Assembly (NCBI GenBank): GCA_036186865.1
Contig: AP025054.1
Span: 4,041,870-4,105,869, forward strand
From: Eustoma russellianum
Lineage: Eukaryota > Streptophyta > Magnoliopsida > Gentianales > Gentianaceae
Length of the DNA stretch: 64,000 nt
Direction: 5' to 3'
The number at the start of each line of letters is the position of its first letter. Within the stretch, counting starts at the first letter, position 1. A model generated the notes under the pieces. It saw only the letters and a program-made list of their open reading frames with translations, had not been told where the DNA came from and did not search any database. The position numbers and the translations under genes are program-made. This document shows positions 44,517-55,149 of the stretch, piece after piece.

Positions 44517-47023
44517 TGTTATAACCCGAAATTTTTGAACTAATTGTTACACGTTAATTTAAAAACTAAGTAGCCGTTAGTGTAACGATCCTTTCGAAAT
44601 TAAATTAGTTGTAGCGAGTTAACTATGCCTGAGTGATTTTGTAATTACATATAATGGTTATGTAAATATATGCATATGCAATAATATAGGGTAAGGAAAA
44701 GAAAAATAGAAAATAAATGAAATATATATATATAAATAAAAAAGGAAAAAAAGAAGAAATAAGATAAATAATAATTAATAATGAAAAAATAAAAAAAATA
44801 AAAAAGAGACGTGGATTGAGGGGGGTTGTAACTGCCCCTCAAATTTTGTACGATGGCAATTAAAATGACAGGAGGGATACGGAGAAATGAAGGAACAATA
44901 ATTAAAAAAGAGAAAAAGTGAAAGAAAGGGAAAGAGGGCAACCGGCGGCAGCGGTAGCAGAGAAGGGAAGAAGGAGGAAAGAGGAAGGAAGAAGAGAGAA
45001 GAGAGAAGGAAAAAGAAAAAGGGGAAGGGCAAGACATTCCAACCCAATATTGATGTACGTATAACATTTAAGTGTTTGCGTCCGGGTAGGTTCCTTTTTT
45101 CCCCTCCAATTGGTACAAATTCAAGCATGCTCTAGTGGTATTTTATGTGTTTTTGTTGTTTTAATTGTTGAAGTTCATAGCATGTTGTTTGATATGTGAA
45201 AAGCTTGAAGTTTTGAAGACTCTGGTGTGCGTGTGCTACTGCGTGTATCCGGTATGTATTGCATGCTTTGGTTTGATTTTAGGGAAAAATTTGATAATCA
45301 AAATAGTAAAACTGTTGCATAATTAGAGATTTTTCATTTTGTTTTGGCCTTAGAATAGGTTCTCATAGACTGGAAATATGTAGAAATATTGATCGGAGTC
45401 GAAAAAACGGGTTACGGAGGCTGTAGGTGCGCCTCACGTGCCTCCAGAAGGGGCCGCACGTGGGCTGCACGCGCACCTATTGCCACTGCGCAGTAATATA
45501 TGAAACTATTAAAGAAAAGAGAATTGGACCGGACCTGACCAGGCTCAGGCGGACCGGACCCTTAGCGGGCCGGTTGTGCACTGGTTTGGCCCATTTAAAC
45601 GGAAATGTAAAAAAAAATTGGGTTGCACCGACCGCGGGCCAGGCCGAATGGCCCACGGACCGGGCCCCAATGGACGGCCCAATTAACTAAACTGTTAATA
45701 AAAACACATCTATTCGGCGCTAGACCAGCCAATCGCAGGCTGGCCTGCGCGGGTGGAGCGGATCAGGGTTGGCGGTTGGCAGCCCGGCCCTTGATAATTT
45801 TTAATAAATAAATTATTTCTGAATTTCTGGAATTTGTTTAATTGTTATTTAATTAGTTAAAATAGTAATAATTATAGGAAAATATAAATAAATATCAGAA
45901 AATTATAAATAAATTTCAGAAACTATAAAATGTTGAAATCTAATTATTTTCATTAAATTTCTGTAATTGCAATAATTTATTTAATTTGGATAATTAGGTA
46001 ATAAATATAAATAAATTAGGGGAAAATAAGGAAATATAGAAGTTGCATAATAAATGTATACAAGCCCTGGAAAAATAGGTTTAACGTCAAACAACATTAA
46101 ATCACTATTCAGATAATAAATGAACTTAGATTTGAGTGCCGGAGGATGGTGAGGATGGGCCAGGGGCCTCAGGCGATCTTTAAATGAACCTAGATTTGAG
46201 TGCCGGATGATGGTGAGGATGTGCCAGGAGCCTCAGGCGATTGTGTTGTTTGCATTCATAGCACGTGCATTGCATTGATGGTGGGTCGTGACGTAGGGTC
46301 ACAGGCGCTCAGGATGGTGTACGGTGGTGGGCCAGGTACACTCAGGATGGTGACTGTGGGTGGTACGATCCACAACCACTCAGTAGGTCCGGGATCATGC
46401 ATTGCATGGCGGAGATATCGGCATTTTGTGTGACAAGACTTTGTTGCGTGTGACATGCATAGTAGGACATGCATCACGATGTTGCGCATTCTTTATCTGG
46501 AATGAATTACCTTTCCGCATTCTTTCATATGCTTATGTGATATCATGTCCTATATGCTATGTGTTATATCATTCTTGTATGCTCGTCTTGTACTAGTTGG
46601 AGGCAGGTGCCTACTGGGTGATTTTTCGTCACTCACCCCTACTCCCCCCACCAGGTGAGCAGGAAGAGACTTATGACTACATCTTTGTTGAGGACGGGGC
46701 TGATACGGTGGAGTGGGCAGACTGATGGTCGGGCCCAGGATATAAGAAGACCATGCGACTGTTTGTCCTTATTTTATTGGGATTTCATTGGACATCACCT
46801 TGTTAGACTTTCAGACTTACGTTATTGTCAGTATTTGGTTCAATGTTGTATTAAGGAACTTTCTTTATCAAGAAAACTTTATGTTATTGTATTCGTTTCC
46901 GCGCGAAAAATTTCTACGTCTTTTCGGACATGTTGGAAATTGATTCGACGCTTTGTATTCTCCTTAATGAGATACGGCGGGTATACTGTTCCCGATGTTA
47001 GGGTTCGGAAGCGGGGCGCTATA
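44517..47023 (+). repeat. 3' LTR of Gypsy element (2,507 bp)
   Basis: Counterpart of 38572-41083, including the purine patch, GC-rich part and 64-bp tandem pair (~46120-46240). Confidence 0.92.
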
Positions 47024-47494
47024 TTGATCTTTTCCAGTTTTTAATCTATAGTTGCAAAAGAGAATTAAGTTTCTCTTTTCTCAAACAATACCGGTTGTTG
47101 TTGTTCACATATTTGGTATCCAAATAAGATCCTTTTATGGCAAGGGTTTAATCTTTTTGGAGCAAATCTAAAATCCCTGGTCCCGGGGACTCCTAAGATC
47201 TCGGTCCTATAAAACTTTATTAAAGATGTAAATCATAAACTCAGCGGCTTTTTAGATTAAAACAAATGTTTAATCTTTACGTGTGTAACCTTTCCGAATC
47301 TATAATGGTTTTTCTTTTCCATATTAGAGGGAAGTTTTTAAGTAAATTTGGCACCAGTTTATTGATATACTTGACATGTAGTACATATAACTTTTATAGT
47401 TTAGAGATTGCAATTTTTTGGTAATGGGAACCCTTCAGTTTCTAGAATGTCACTAATATATATTTTTTTTTCTTTTTGAGGTGTCACATTTATC

Positions 47495-47674
47495 AGGACA
47501 GGATCTTCTCACCTCCACACCATCACCTTCTTGCCCACCGTCCGCTACGTGGCAGCAAGAGAGGATGGTGAGGCTATATGCGGATGACACTCATCTAACA
47601 TCACCATCTTCTTTGTTGTCACGTGACAGACGATGGGCAAAAAGTGATAATGTGGGGAGTGAAAAAGATCACAC
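47495..47674. mobile_element. Mutator-like MITE, copy 1
   Basis: 180-bp insert flanked by TCACATTTATC on both sides (47484-47494, 47675-47685). The site in copy 1 upstream of gene G (~31488) is uninterrupted. Inverted ends ATCTTCTCACC / the reverse, with internal GGATGGTGAGGCTA.ATG and CATCTAACATCACCATC arms. Confidence 0.75.
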
Positions 47675-47685
47675 TCACATTTATC

Positions 47686-47795
47686 GGCAACATCCTGGTC
47701 AAGGTTCGTCTAACTGGCCACCATCTTCTTTCATTTTGGAAGAGAATTTAGAGGACACCAAAACAAACTTCATTAACTTTTTACCATAAATTAAC
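47686..47795 (+). promoter_or_regulatory. Conserved SPH upstream block, gene H
   Basis: GGCAACATCCTGGTCAAGG begins the block. The first TATA copy has decayed to CATAAATTAA (47786), and the second copy CTATAAATTAAGCAA lies near 48222. Confidence 0.6.
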
Positions 47796-47949
47796 AACAA
47801 CACTACTCATTACCCTCTTCATATGTAAGGCTATAGAAGATCATATATACGCAACTATAATAATGTATTAGAAACACTCCAATAACCCATAATAAAAATT
47901 GCGTCAATCTGTATCGATCAACTGCTACTTTTAACTAATTAATCCAAAG

Positions 47950-48155
47950 ACGCGCTCAGTGTGTGTTCTTCTAATGACAGGCCAAAAGACTGGTTTGTGG
48001 GGACACCTTATGTGGGTAACTGTATAAGATCTCACCAAAGTCTAGGAAGTCGCTGAACTCATGATTTACGTCCTCCACACAGCTCCTTGGGGCTGATGTA
48101 GTAGGAGTCCTTTGGGTTGGGTTCAACCTTTTGCCAACAAAAAACACACACAATT
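47950..48155. other. ~205-bp insertion in the H upstream region
   Basis: Relative to gene G this stretch is extra and lies within the older SINE-like insert. It is bordered by GTGTGTGTTC-like and ACACACACA text. I do not recognise the family. Confidence 0.4.
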
Positions 48156-48270
48156 TAATGATTCATTTTGATTTATTCTATCATATTACAAATTCAAAGA
48201 AGAACGTGTAATGAAAATTTTACTATAAATTAAGCAAGAGCAAACTGCAATTACGAGGAGAAAAGACTAG

Positions 48271-48732
48271 ATGAATCTGTGTCGCGCGATGTCCAAAGAG
48301 CTTTTGCTAGTCCTTGTATTGTCACTTTTTCTCTCGAAAAGTTGTTCCCTTTCTCCTAACCGAAACCTCGGCATTACTATTCCTATTCGTTATTATGTTC
48401 ATATACTTAATTATCTCCCAGACGACACAAACATCCTAAAACACCATTGTTTTTCGGGGGACAAACGATTAGGATATCATGATCTGAAGGTGAATGCGGC
48501 TTATGATTTTAATTTCAAAGCATTTGAACTTAATGGGTTCGGCACCCAATTTTACTGTCATTTTTGGTGGGGAAAGAAGGATAGAAGTATGGCAGTTTTT
48601 GATAGAAGAATAGCGCTTCATCACTGTGGAGGCTTTAAAATCTTTAAAGCTGTTTGTACTTGGGTCGTAAAAGAAGATGGATTTTACACTGCCAAAGTGT
48701 GGGGTCCAAAACCAGATCAGCTTGTCAAATAA
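48271..48732 (+). CDS. S-protein homologue (SPH) H, C-terminally truncated
   Basis: Sister of G with the same signal peptide, N-terminal extension (SPNRNLGITIPIR), YYVHILNYLPDDTNILKHHC, FYCHFWWGKKDRSMAVFD, HHCGGF and VCTWVVKEDGFY. All four cysteines are present. After DQLVK the sequence CAAATAAATTGG replaces CAAAATGAATTGG, a lost A, so a stop falls ~17-20 residues early and the WWQDHS tail is out of frame. The start homologous to G is at 48289; an ATG at 48271 arose by ATC-to-ATG change and restores a double start like C-E. It may still be secreted, but the missing last strand makes function doubtful. Confidence 0.8.
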   Translation: MNLCRAMSKELLLVLVLSLFLSKSCSLSPNRNLGITIPIRYYVHILNYLPDDTNILKHHCFSGDKRLGYHDLKVNAAYDFNFKAFELNGFGTQFYCHFWWGKKDRSMAVFDRRIALHHCGGFKIFKAVCTWVVKEDGFYTAKVWGPKPDQLVK

Positions 48733-49139
48733 ATTGGTGGCTAAACCAGACTGTGGTATAGTTAGCCCCTTCCTCCTGAGACTTTTGCCAATCATATGAT
48801 TCTGCCAATAACTAGCTTGTAATGAATAAATGAATGGTCTAAAATAGTTATTTCCTTTTTTTTTTTTTATGATTCATTTGAAGCTATCTGGTCATCAGGC
48901 AAGGCATTTCTATCCTGTTTTTACAGTATAACTTAGTACGGACAACGTTAAAAGAAAACAGAAAGACCAATTAGCAGGTATATTTGTGAATTCCCAACGA
49001 AGTTAAGAACATATTCTTTTTTGATTTTAGAATATTGTGGAATAAAGCAAAGTGACTTACTAAATTGGCTGCGCTTCTTATATTGTGAAGTATCAGTTGA
49101 TCGTCACGCAATTTCAATATGGGTCAATGGGAAACCACC

Positions 49140-49250
49140 TCTGTGTTATTTATAACATATGGGTATGATTGTGTACATCCGACTTCTCATACCCCACCAT
49201 AGGCGAGAGTCTTTAAGACAATGGGGTAATGTTGTTGTTGTATTCTTAAA
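49140..49250 (+). repeat. SINE-like 3' fragment (TS type)
   Basis: GTGTACATCCGACTTCTCAT and later GGGGTAATGTTGTTGTTGTA are recognisable parts of a TS-type SINE 3' end with (TTG)n. A shorter remnant is at ~33085-33125 in copy 1. Confidence 0.5.
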
Positions 49251-49559
49251 CAAACAGGAGGTTTGTTTTAAATTTCAATGTTTTTGATTAACCTAAATGA
49301 TATTTAAATCTACAAATTTCTGGAGAGTTTTTAGGAGTGGTCTCATGACAGAGGTGATGACCGAAGGATCACAATGTTTGACTTATTTTCCATTGAAAAA
49401 ATTACATCAGTTCTTTTACATCCTTTGCTCATTGATTCTTGAGCAAATGCGCAAGATTATAAACCTTCATTTTGAGGGGAAAAAAACTTTAATAAATAAT
49501 GAACAAAATATACAAGAAACTACCATAACAAAACTTCTCATATACAAAAAGAGAGACAC

Positions 49560-49690
49560 ATATAGACAAGTATATGTGAGTATATATATATGTATATAAA
49601 TATATATACATACATGTATATAAATATATGCATACATGTGTGTGTATATTATGCATTTATGCATGTATTTATAATTTTTGTCTGTGTATA
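49560..49690. repeat. TA/CATA microsatellite
   Basis: Runs of TATATATATGTATATAAATA and ATACATGTATATA alternate. No gene. Confidence 0.8.
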
Positions 49691-49890
49691 TCAAAACTGT
49701 AATACAATATGTGGGGTTATTCTTCAGCCCAATATGTTGAAATTTCTATCCTATGCATTATCTATCTGTATTTTGAGAAAGAAAATAAACAGAATATCAA
49801 GCGAAAGGTACAAAAAAAAAATGAAATACGAAATATATAAAAAGCATTCGATTATAAGGTGCACTAGATAAGAGCTCCCATTCAAGACAC

Positions 49891-50063
49891 GGGATGGGAT
49901 CTCCGGTCTCTCATTCCCTTCACCCCATAACACGTGACAGTTTGGGTGGATGGTGAGACTAGATGCGGGTGACTCTCATCTAGCCTCACCACCCACCTCT
50001 GCTGTCATGTGTCGTACGGTGACGCGTAAAGTGAGAGGTTTGCGGTGAAGAGATCCTAACCCT
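49891..50063. mobile_element. Mutator-like MITE, copy 2
   Basis: Shares GGATGGTGAGACTAGATG, CATCTAGCCTCACCACCCAC and TGTCATGTGTCGTACGGTGA with the other copies. Ends GGGATGGGATCTCC and GAGATCCTAACCC. The target duplication is not clear. Confidence 0.65.
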
Positions 50064-50320
50064 CTAGACACTCGAGGAAGAAAACCTCAGAGGAAACTTT
50101 TTATGTTTGACTTATCTAAGAACTTCTGAACTGGTCAGACAATCATTATATCCCTTTTCTTTAATCCCTTTTTTACTTTATCTTTCCGTCGACGTGGTCC
50201 TTCAATTCTCCATATATAAGGGCACCAAGATTATTGCCCCAAAAGCAATTAGAATAGAGATTAAGATGAGGGCTATGGTCGCCAGAGCTCTCTTTGTCTC
50301 AGAGCGGTTCAGATACGGGT

Positions 50321-50472
50321 ATGCAATTGGTGAGACCAAATAAGAGGCCGCCAATCAACAGCCACCACGTGGTTTATTGGTCAATGGTTGAACAGTTTTT
50401 TTTAAATCCGCAGAGTTAATCCACGTAATGACTGTCGATTGCCGGTCACTTATTTGGCCTCACCATTTGCAT
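50321..50472. mobile_element. MITE-like inverted repeat
   Basis: ATGCAATTGGTGAGACCAAATAAG at the left is mirrored by the right end (CTTATTTGGCCTCACCATTTGCAT reversed), with arms of ~45 bp at ~75-80% match. It overlaps the end of a short frame at 50269-50343 that follows a TATA box, which I do not regard as a gene. Confidence 0.6.
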
Positions 50473-50945
50473 TTTAGCCGGTCTTAGAGGTGTTGCCGTT
50501 TGACATTTTAGTTTGAGTTCAAATAGGATTATTTTCCTTTGCGAAAATCACGTGATTTTTTCCAAAAGAGTGCACTGGAGAGACCAAATAATTCTGCTGT
50601 TATACTTGTAGTGTCTCTGTAGACTAGTCCATATGAAGGTCCAAAGTTTATGCTTACGATAATTTCATAGGAAAATAGGGACAATATTATTTGGTAACAG
50701 GAAAATTCATATGTACAAGCAAATTTTTATTTCTTCCTTTCTACTCGATTACCCAGGTTTTGACAACGAAACTCAATAATCAAAATAAAACTTTCATCGG
50801 TTTTTTTCATTAGATTCAAGAAAAAAAGCTACAAAATTCTTTCGTCAGGTTTTTTATCCCAAAAATTGGCATTAAATTTAGCGTGAGCTCATCCAAGATC
50901 CTGTCAGATTTCATAGGTCCGTCTTACCATTTGTTCTGATAGCAT
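50473..50945. other. Intergenic, nothing recognised
   Basis: AT-rich without coding or repeat signatures that I can support. Confidence 0.4.
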
Positions 50946-50954
50946 GATTGTAAC

Positions 50955-51059
50955 AGGATGGGATCACCTCACCGCGCGGTGACTCGCCATCCCCTCTGCT
51001 GCCACGTGTCGCGCGGTGACGCACGCGGTGAGGGAAGATGGGTGAGGAGATCTGAACCC
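50955..51059. mobile_element. Mutator-like MITE, copy 3 (short)
   Basis: 105-bp copy with GATTGTAAC on both sides (50946-50954, 51060-51068), a 9-bp duplication. It has TGCTGCCACGTGTCGCGCGG as in other copies but lacks the central arms. Confidence 0.75.
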
Positions 51060-51068
51060 GATTGTAAC

Positions 51069-52137
51069 AACCCATATAGTCAAGCACATGTGCAGACCCA
51101 ACAAAGTCTTTATAGTCAAGAATATCAATTGAATCAGACTTCTCATCCTCGATTGAAAAAGATTAATCCTTGATAAAATTGGCGTATATGTCATATTTAT
51201 ATATCAGGTCATCATCTCTTTTTTTTTTAATTTGGCTTTTTTTTATCTATGCATTTCACCCTCTTAATTGGCTCCTTGGACCCATTAAAGGACCCAGATT
51301 CCCGTGAGGTCACGGATTTGGCCTTTTTGTCCCAAACGACGCCGTCTTTGCACTTTATCCCTTATAATAGGCCAGCGACTTCATTGAACCCCATTAAGGA
51401 ACCAAGATCTATAATGTTTTGGATTTTGCTTGTCCGCTCTAGTAACGTTTGTCGATTTTGATACCATAATTGCAACACCTCCAGTTATGGGTCTGATGGC
51501 GTTACTATAAGCCTCCAAGAACTAATATCAATTTTTTAGGTTTTTGTCTTCACAGGCCTTAAAATGGTTAAACCAAATTATTATTAATACTATATGTATA
51601 TATTTATATCCTATGTCTTACTTATCTAGTTTTGCGCGTTAGAATATTACATTTTCGTTTTGGCGTCTTCACACATAAGCTTACACCTTTAACAAAATAC
51701 ACAGCTTCTCTAACAGAGTGCATTGTACATATCGGTCCCTGTAAGATGCAAGGTGAATTTCATAAATTAAAGATGTGAAATTAAAGAAAGACAAGTGAAT
51801 GTGATTTATATGGCCCCTTGAATAGATGTATATAGAAGGTAAACCAGCTCTGACATACAATAAATACTCGATATATCAGTACAATATAAAAAGATAGTTA
51901 CCAAAAGATATTACTCAAAAGGTTACAAAAAAAAGAATACAACATATGAAGATAAACACGCATTCACAAATAGTGTTTTTAATTTTTTTTTTGGAAGGGA
52001 GGGCGGTACCTCCAAGACCAGTAGTTATTTGTCCCTCTTCTCATCCCAAAGGAAGTCATTTAATTTTGACATGTAACTTCAAATAATGCAAAAGTTCTCA
52101 GGTGGGAAATATATGATCTTCAACAGTTGTAACGACC
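51069..52137. other. Intergenic, nothing recognised
   Basis: No family, RNA gene or terminal repeats supported. Confidence 0.4.
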
Positions 52138-52147
52138 TCTTTAAGGG

Positions 52148-52328
52148 TTGAGATTTCCTAACCTCACTTTTCTCACCCCCTTTGTGAGCGTCCGACACGT
52201 GGCAGCAAAGGGGTGGTGAGGTTAGATGAGAGTCACTCGCATCTAGCCTCACCACTCTCCTTGCTGCCACGTGTCGCGCGGTCACGCGTCACTGCACCAC
52301 CTTTGCGGTGAGAGGATCCTATCCCCTT
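52148..52328. mobile_element. Mutator-like MITE, copy 4
   Basis: 181-bp copy flanked by CTTTAAGGG (52139-52147 and 52329-52337). Near-palindromic: GACACGTGGCAGCAAAGGGG and its mirrored CTTGCTGCCACGTGTC. Confidence 0.8.
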
Positions 52329-52337
52329 CTTTAAGGG

Positions 52338-52511
52338 GTTAGGATCTCCTCACCGCAAAACCGTCACCGCACTCGTCACCACACGTGTGCACCAGGGAGG
52401 GTTGGTGAGACTAGATGGGACCCATCTAGCCTCACCACCCCTCCCTGCTGCCACGTGTCGCATGGTGGGGAGTGGGGTGAAGGAAGGTGCGGTGAGGTGA
52501 TCCCATCCGCT
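52338..52511. mobile_element. Mutator-like MITE, copy 5
   Basis: 174-bp copy directly after copy 4, sharing its flank: CTTTAAGGG at 52329-52337 and 52512-52520. Ends GTTAGGATCTCCTCACCGC and GGTGAGGTGATCCCATCC. Confidence 0.8.
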
Positions 52512-52579
52512 CTTTAAGGGATAAGTAATTAATGCATTAGAAGCTACCCTTTGTTGATTATGTCTTGTCCACTTTCCAT

Positions 52580-52680
52580 TAGGATATCTCCGTCTCAAAA
52601 ATACTATCACAATTGACGTTCAAACAAATTCTAATTTAATTCAAATTAAAAATTCAACTATGATAGTATTTTTAGTACAC
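52580..52680. repeat. MITE-like inverted repeat fragment
   Basis: CTCCGTCTCAAAAATACTATC at the left and GATAGTATTTTTAG at the right are inverted, as in a Stowaway-type MITE with a lost right tip. Confidence 0.4.
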
Positions 52681-53285
52681 AAACATTATATAATCAAGGG
52701 ACTAGGATACCTCCTATATGTAAGATTAAGAACGAAAGATAGCTGAGCAAAAAAAAAGTTAAAGGGTCGTTACGATATATCTACTACTTACTAACTGCAC
52801 GGATAGAAATAATAATTGCTTACAGTAGTAGTTGAAGGTTAAATTTGTTTCTATACAGAAGGTCAAACTAGTTTCTATACATTAGTGTTGTGCGTTGCAA
52901 ATGTGGATTTTATTCATGTTAAAATTATGAAAAACAAATAACAAAATCAATCAAAAGTGCACTTGATCTTGAGGCCTAATGTAGATTTAAACCTTGGTTC
53001 TTTTTATTGAGTTTATTTAGTTTTGTGGTCTTGAAAGAATGCATTTCTCTTTTTATCGGGAGCGTATAATATCATACTAACTATGGTGTTATGAGGTCCA
53101 TATACAAAATTATGGCCTAAATGAGCTGGCACACAGACGAAACTTGGATGTTTAAATGGTGTGTTCCCAACTTGTGAGACGTGTATTCGAGTAAAACTCA
53201 TGGTGTTACTTTTAAACCTAATAATACTTGAATTGATTCTATTTTCATTTGATGTTTAGAGACTAGCCCCTGTACCTAATCAAAA

Positions 53286-53513
53286 TCGGTTTCAGTACCT
53301 TATGGTCTTTGTTGATGATTTTTTTCTAAATGACATGGCTTTATTTGTTGAAAAATAAATCTGACGGCCTTGAAAAGTTTATTGAGTTCTTTCACATGAT
53401 TCAGGCTCAATTCGATACGAAAATTTGAAATTTCTAATCGGGGAATTCGTCAACCAAACTATGCTCAATTTTCTTTAAAAATCATGACATGGTTCATCAA
53501 ACCTCATGCCTCA
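53286..53513 (+). pseudogene. Copia integrase remnant, left of the CACTA insertion
   Basis: Frame-broken text of the integrase core: FRYLMVFVDDFF, EKFIEFFHMIQAQFDTKI, then FFKNHDMVHQTSC. It continues after the CACTA insert at 60900 with NTPQQNWIVETKNR, so one copia element was split. Confidence 0.8.
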
Positions 53514-53529
53514 CACCACAAAAAATTGT

Positions 53530-53960
53530 GGTTTGCCGACGGAAAAATCACCGACGAACAACGTATAGTCGTTGTTTCGTCGGTAATAGCGACGACTCTG
53601 CGACCAAAATAATGTAGTCGCTAATTGCGACGAAAGTACGATGAAATTCGTTGTCGCTAAAAGAAAAATAGTCAGTCAGGTGAATTACGTCGGTGATTTG
53701 TCGGTGTCTCGTCGCTATTCTGCGTGTTTTTGTTCGTCGCTATTTAGTTTATAACGCTTCGTCGCTATGTCGTCGCAAATGTGTCGCTAAAAGTATAAAA
53801 TAAATTCGTCGTTTACTAAGTTCTTGGAGTTGTGTATCGTCGTTTTTTTGTCAATGAAACCCGTATGTGGCAAATGTTTTGAATTACTTTCCGTTCGTAA
53901 TTCGGTTTGTCGTTGTGTCGTCGCAGATACATCGAGAATTAAACACGTGTATTGATTAAG
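53530..53960. repeat. Left subterminal CGACGA motif array
   Basis: Dozens of TCGTCG and CGACGA words in both orientations (TTTCGTCGGTAATAGCGACG, AATTCGTTGTCGCTAA). Confidence 0.85.
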
Positions 53961-54072
53961 GAAAAAGAAAGCGGTAATTGGGAAAAATACTCATTCATTT
54001 AATAATAAGAAGTTACATTATCAAACGAAAAAATAAAAAAAAAATCTAAAAAGAGATGCGGAGATGGGCCGT

Positions 54073-54405
54073 TCACTCTTCGTCATCGGACGAAAGAGTG
54101 GCCGCGACATTCTCCGCAAACTCTTTGAGAAGGCGCTTGAGCTTGTAGTATCTAAATTTCATCTTCCGCAGCCTTCTAGTCATGTAGTGCAGTTGCCGCG
54201 ACTGCTGATGCATGTTTGCCATCAGCATACGGAAGTCGGCGTCCTGCACCGGCATTTGTTCTTGATCATCCTGATGCGGCGGTGGGCCATAGACAGATAC
54301 AGAACCCTCTCGCTCAACCGATGGTGGTTGAGGAGGAGGCCCTTCTGGAGGGGCACTGTTTGCCCGTCCACCACGCCTTGGGGTTCTTTTAAAACGACGC
54401 GGCAT
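54073..54405 (-). CDS. Small basic coiled-coil protein of the CACTA element (copy 1)
   Basis: A 110-residue protein: basic start MPRRFKRTPRRGGR, a Pro/acidic linker (PPEGPPPQPP, PPPHQDDQEQ), a helical stretch FRMLMANMHQQSRQLHYMTR rich in Arg/Lys and an acidic tail AATLSSDDEE. A TATA-like CTATTTATA reads on the minus strand ~55 bp upstream (54464-54472). A broken relative lies at 55150-55495 with the same start, linker and SDDE(Q/E) end. I do not recognise the family. It could be an accessory DNA-binding factor of the transposon. Confidence 0.55.
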   Translation of the reverse strand: MPRRFKRTPRRGGRANSAPPEGPPPQPPSVEREGSVSVYGPPPHQDDQEQMPVQDADFRMLMANMHQQSRQLHYMTRRLRKMKFRYYKLKRLLKEFAENVAATLSSDDEE

Positions 54406-55149
54406 ATTTTGATTATTTATAACGTTCTATGTGTGTATGTATAACAGCGGATGTTTGGGGTATAAATAGTGAAATGAGCGACGACATAGCGACGACATAG
54501 CGACGCATTTGTCAACCGTTGGGAATGTGCAGTGAATGTGCAGTGTGTGCAGTGAATGTGCAGTGATGACCTTTCGGATGTTATAGCGACGACGTAGCGA
54601 CGTAAGTTTATCGTACGATGCAACCGTTGGGAACTGAACTGACACTGCCGAATAGCGACAACTTGGCGACGGAATAGCGACGAAACGCATCGAATAATGT
54701 GAAGAGACGTTTTCCGTCGCTGTTTCGTCGGTAAAGCGTCGGTAAATTCAAAAAAAAAACCCGCGAAGCCCGTTCTTCTCATTGTATTTAGTTTTTTTTT
54801 TCGTTTTTTTTTTTTCGTTTTTCGTCGATAGGTTAGTAGGTTTTAGTTTGTCGTTCTATTAAGTTTCGTCGAAGATATATATAGTTAGTAGGTTTTCGTT
54901 GTTGTATTAGGTTTCGTCGGTATATAGTTGATGTTTAGTCGGTGAATTAGTCGGAACAAATTTTTCTTAACCACATTTCGCGTATACAGGTGCGTCGTCA
55001 GGATTCGTAAGAGATTAAACACGTGTTATAATTATTAAGAAAACAAATACGATATTAAAAAAAAAACTTCATTAATATAAAATTAAAAATTAAAAATTAC
55101 AAAATATAATAAGAAATATTAAAAAAAGCTAATAGCGAAGAGTAGCCAC

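Larger units (their letters stand above)
38572..47023 (+). mobile_element. Gypsy/Tekay-like LTR retrotransposon, internally deleted
   Basis: LTRs at 38572-41083 and 44517-47023 begin TGTTATAA(T/C)CCG and end GGGCGCTA(C/T)A. TTGAT flanks both ends (38567-38571 and 47024-47028). PBS TGGTATCAGAGC follows the 5' LTR. The internal part is only 3.4 kb and holds scraps of gag, RT, integrase and a chromodomain-like end plus 1.5 kb of non-coding filler, so it is non-autonomous. The first 180 bp of the LTRs differ by ~6% and the rest less, so it is much older than the Sirevirus. Confidence 0.93.
35890..49310 (+). repeat. Segmental duplication copy 2 (SPH H), swollen by insertions
   Basis: The ancestral ~3.4-kb unit is broken into 35890-36770, 38335-38571 and 47024-49310 by the LINE and the Gypsy element. 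The junction text AGATTGAT|TTTTCCAG reads continuously in copy 1 (AGATTAATCTTTTCCAG, ~30955). Confidence 0.85.

Noticed and set aside
50107..50343. Frame following a TATATAAGG TATA-like box
   Set aside because: It ends inside a MITE, has no family features and no upstream block like the SPH genes.
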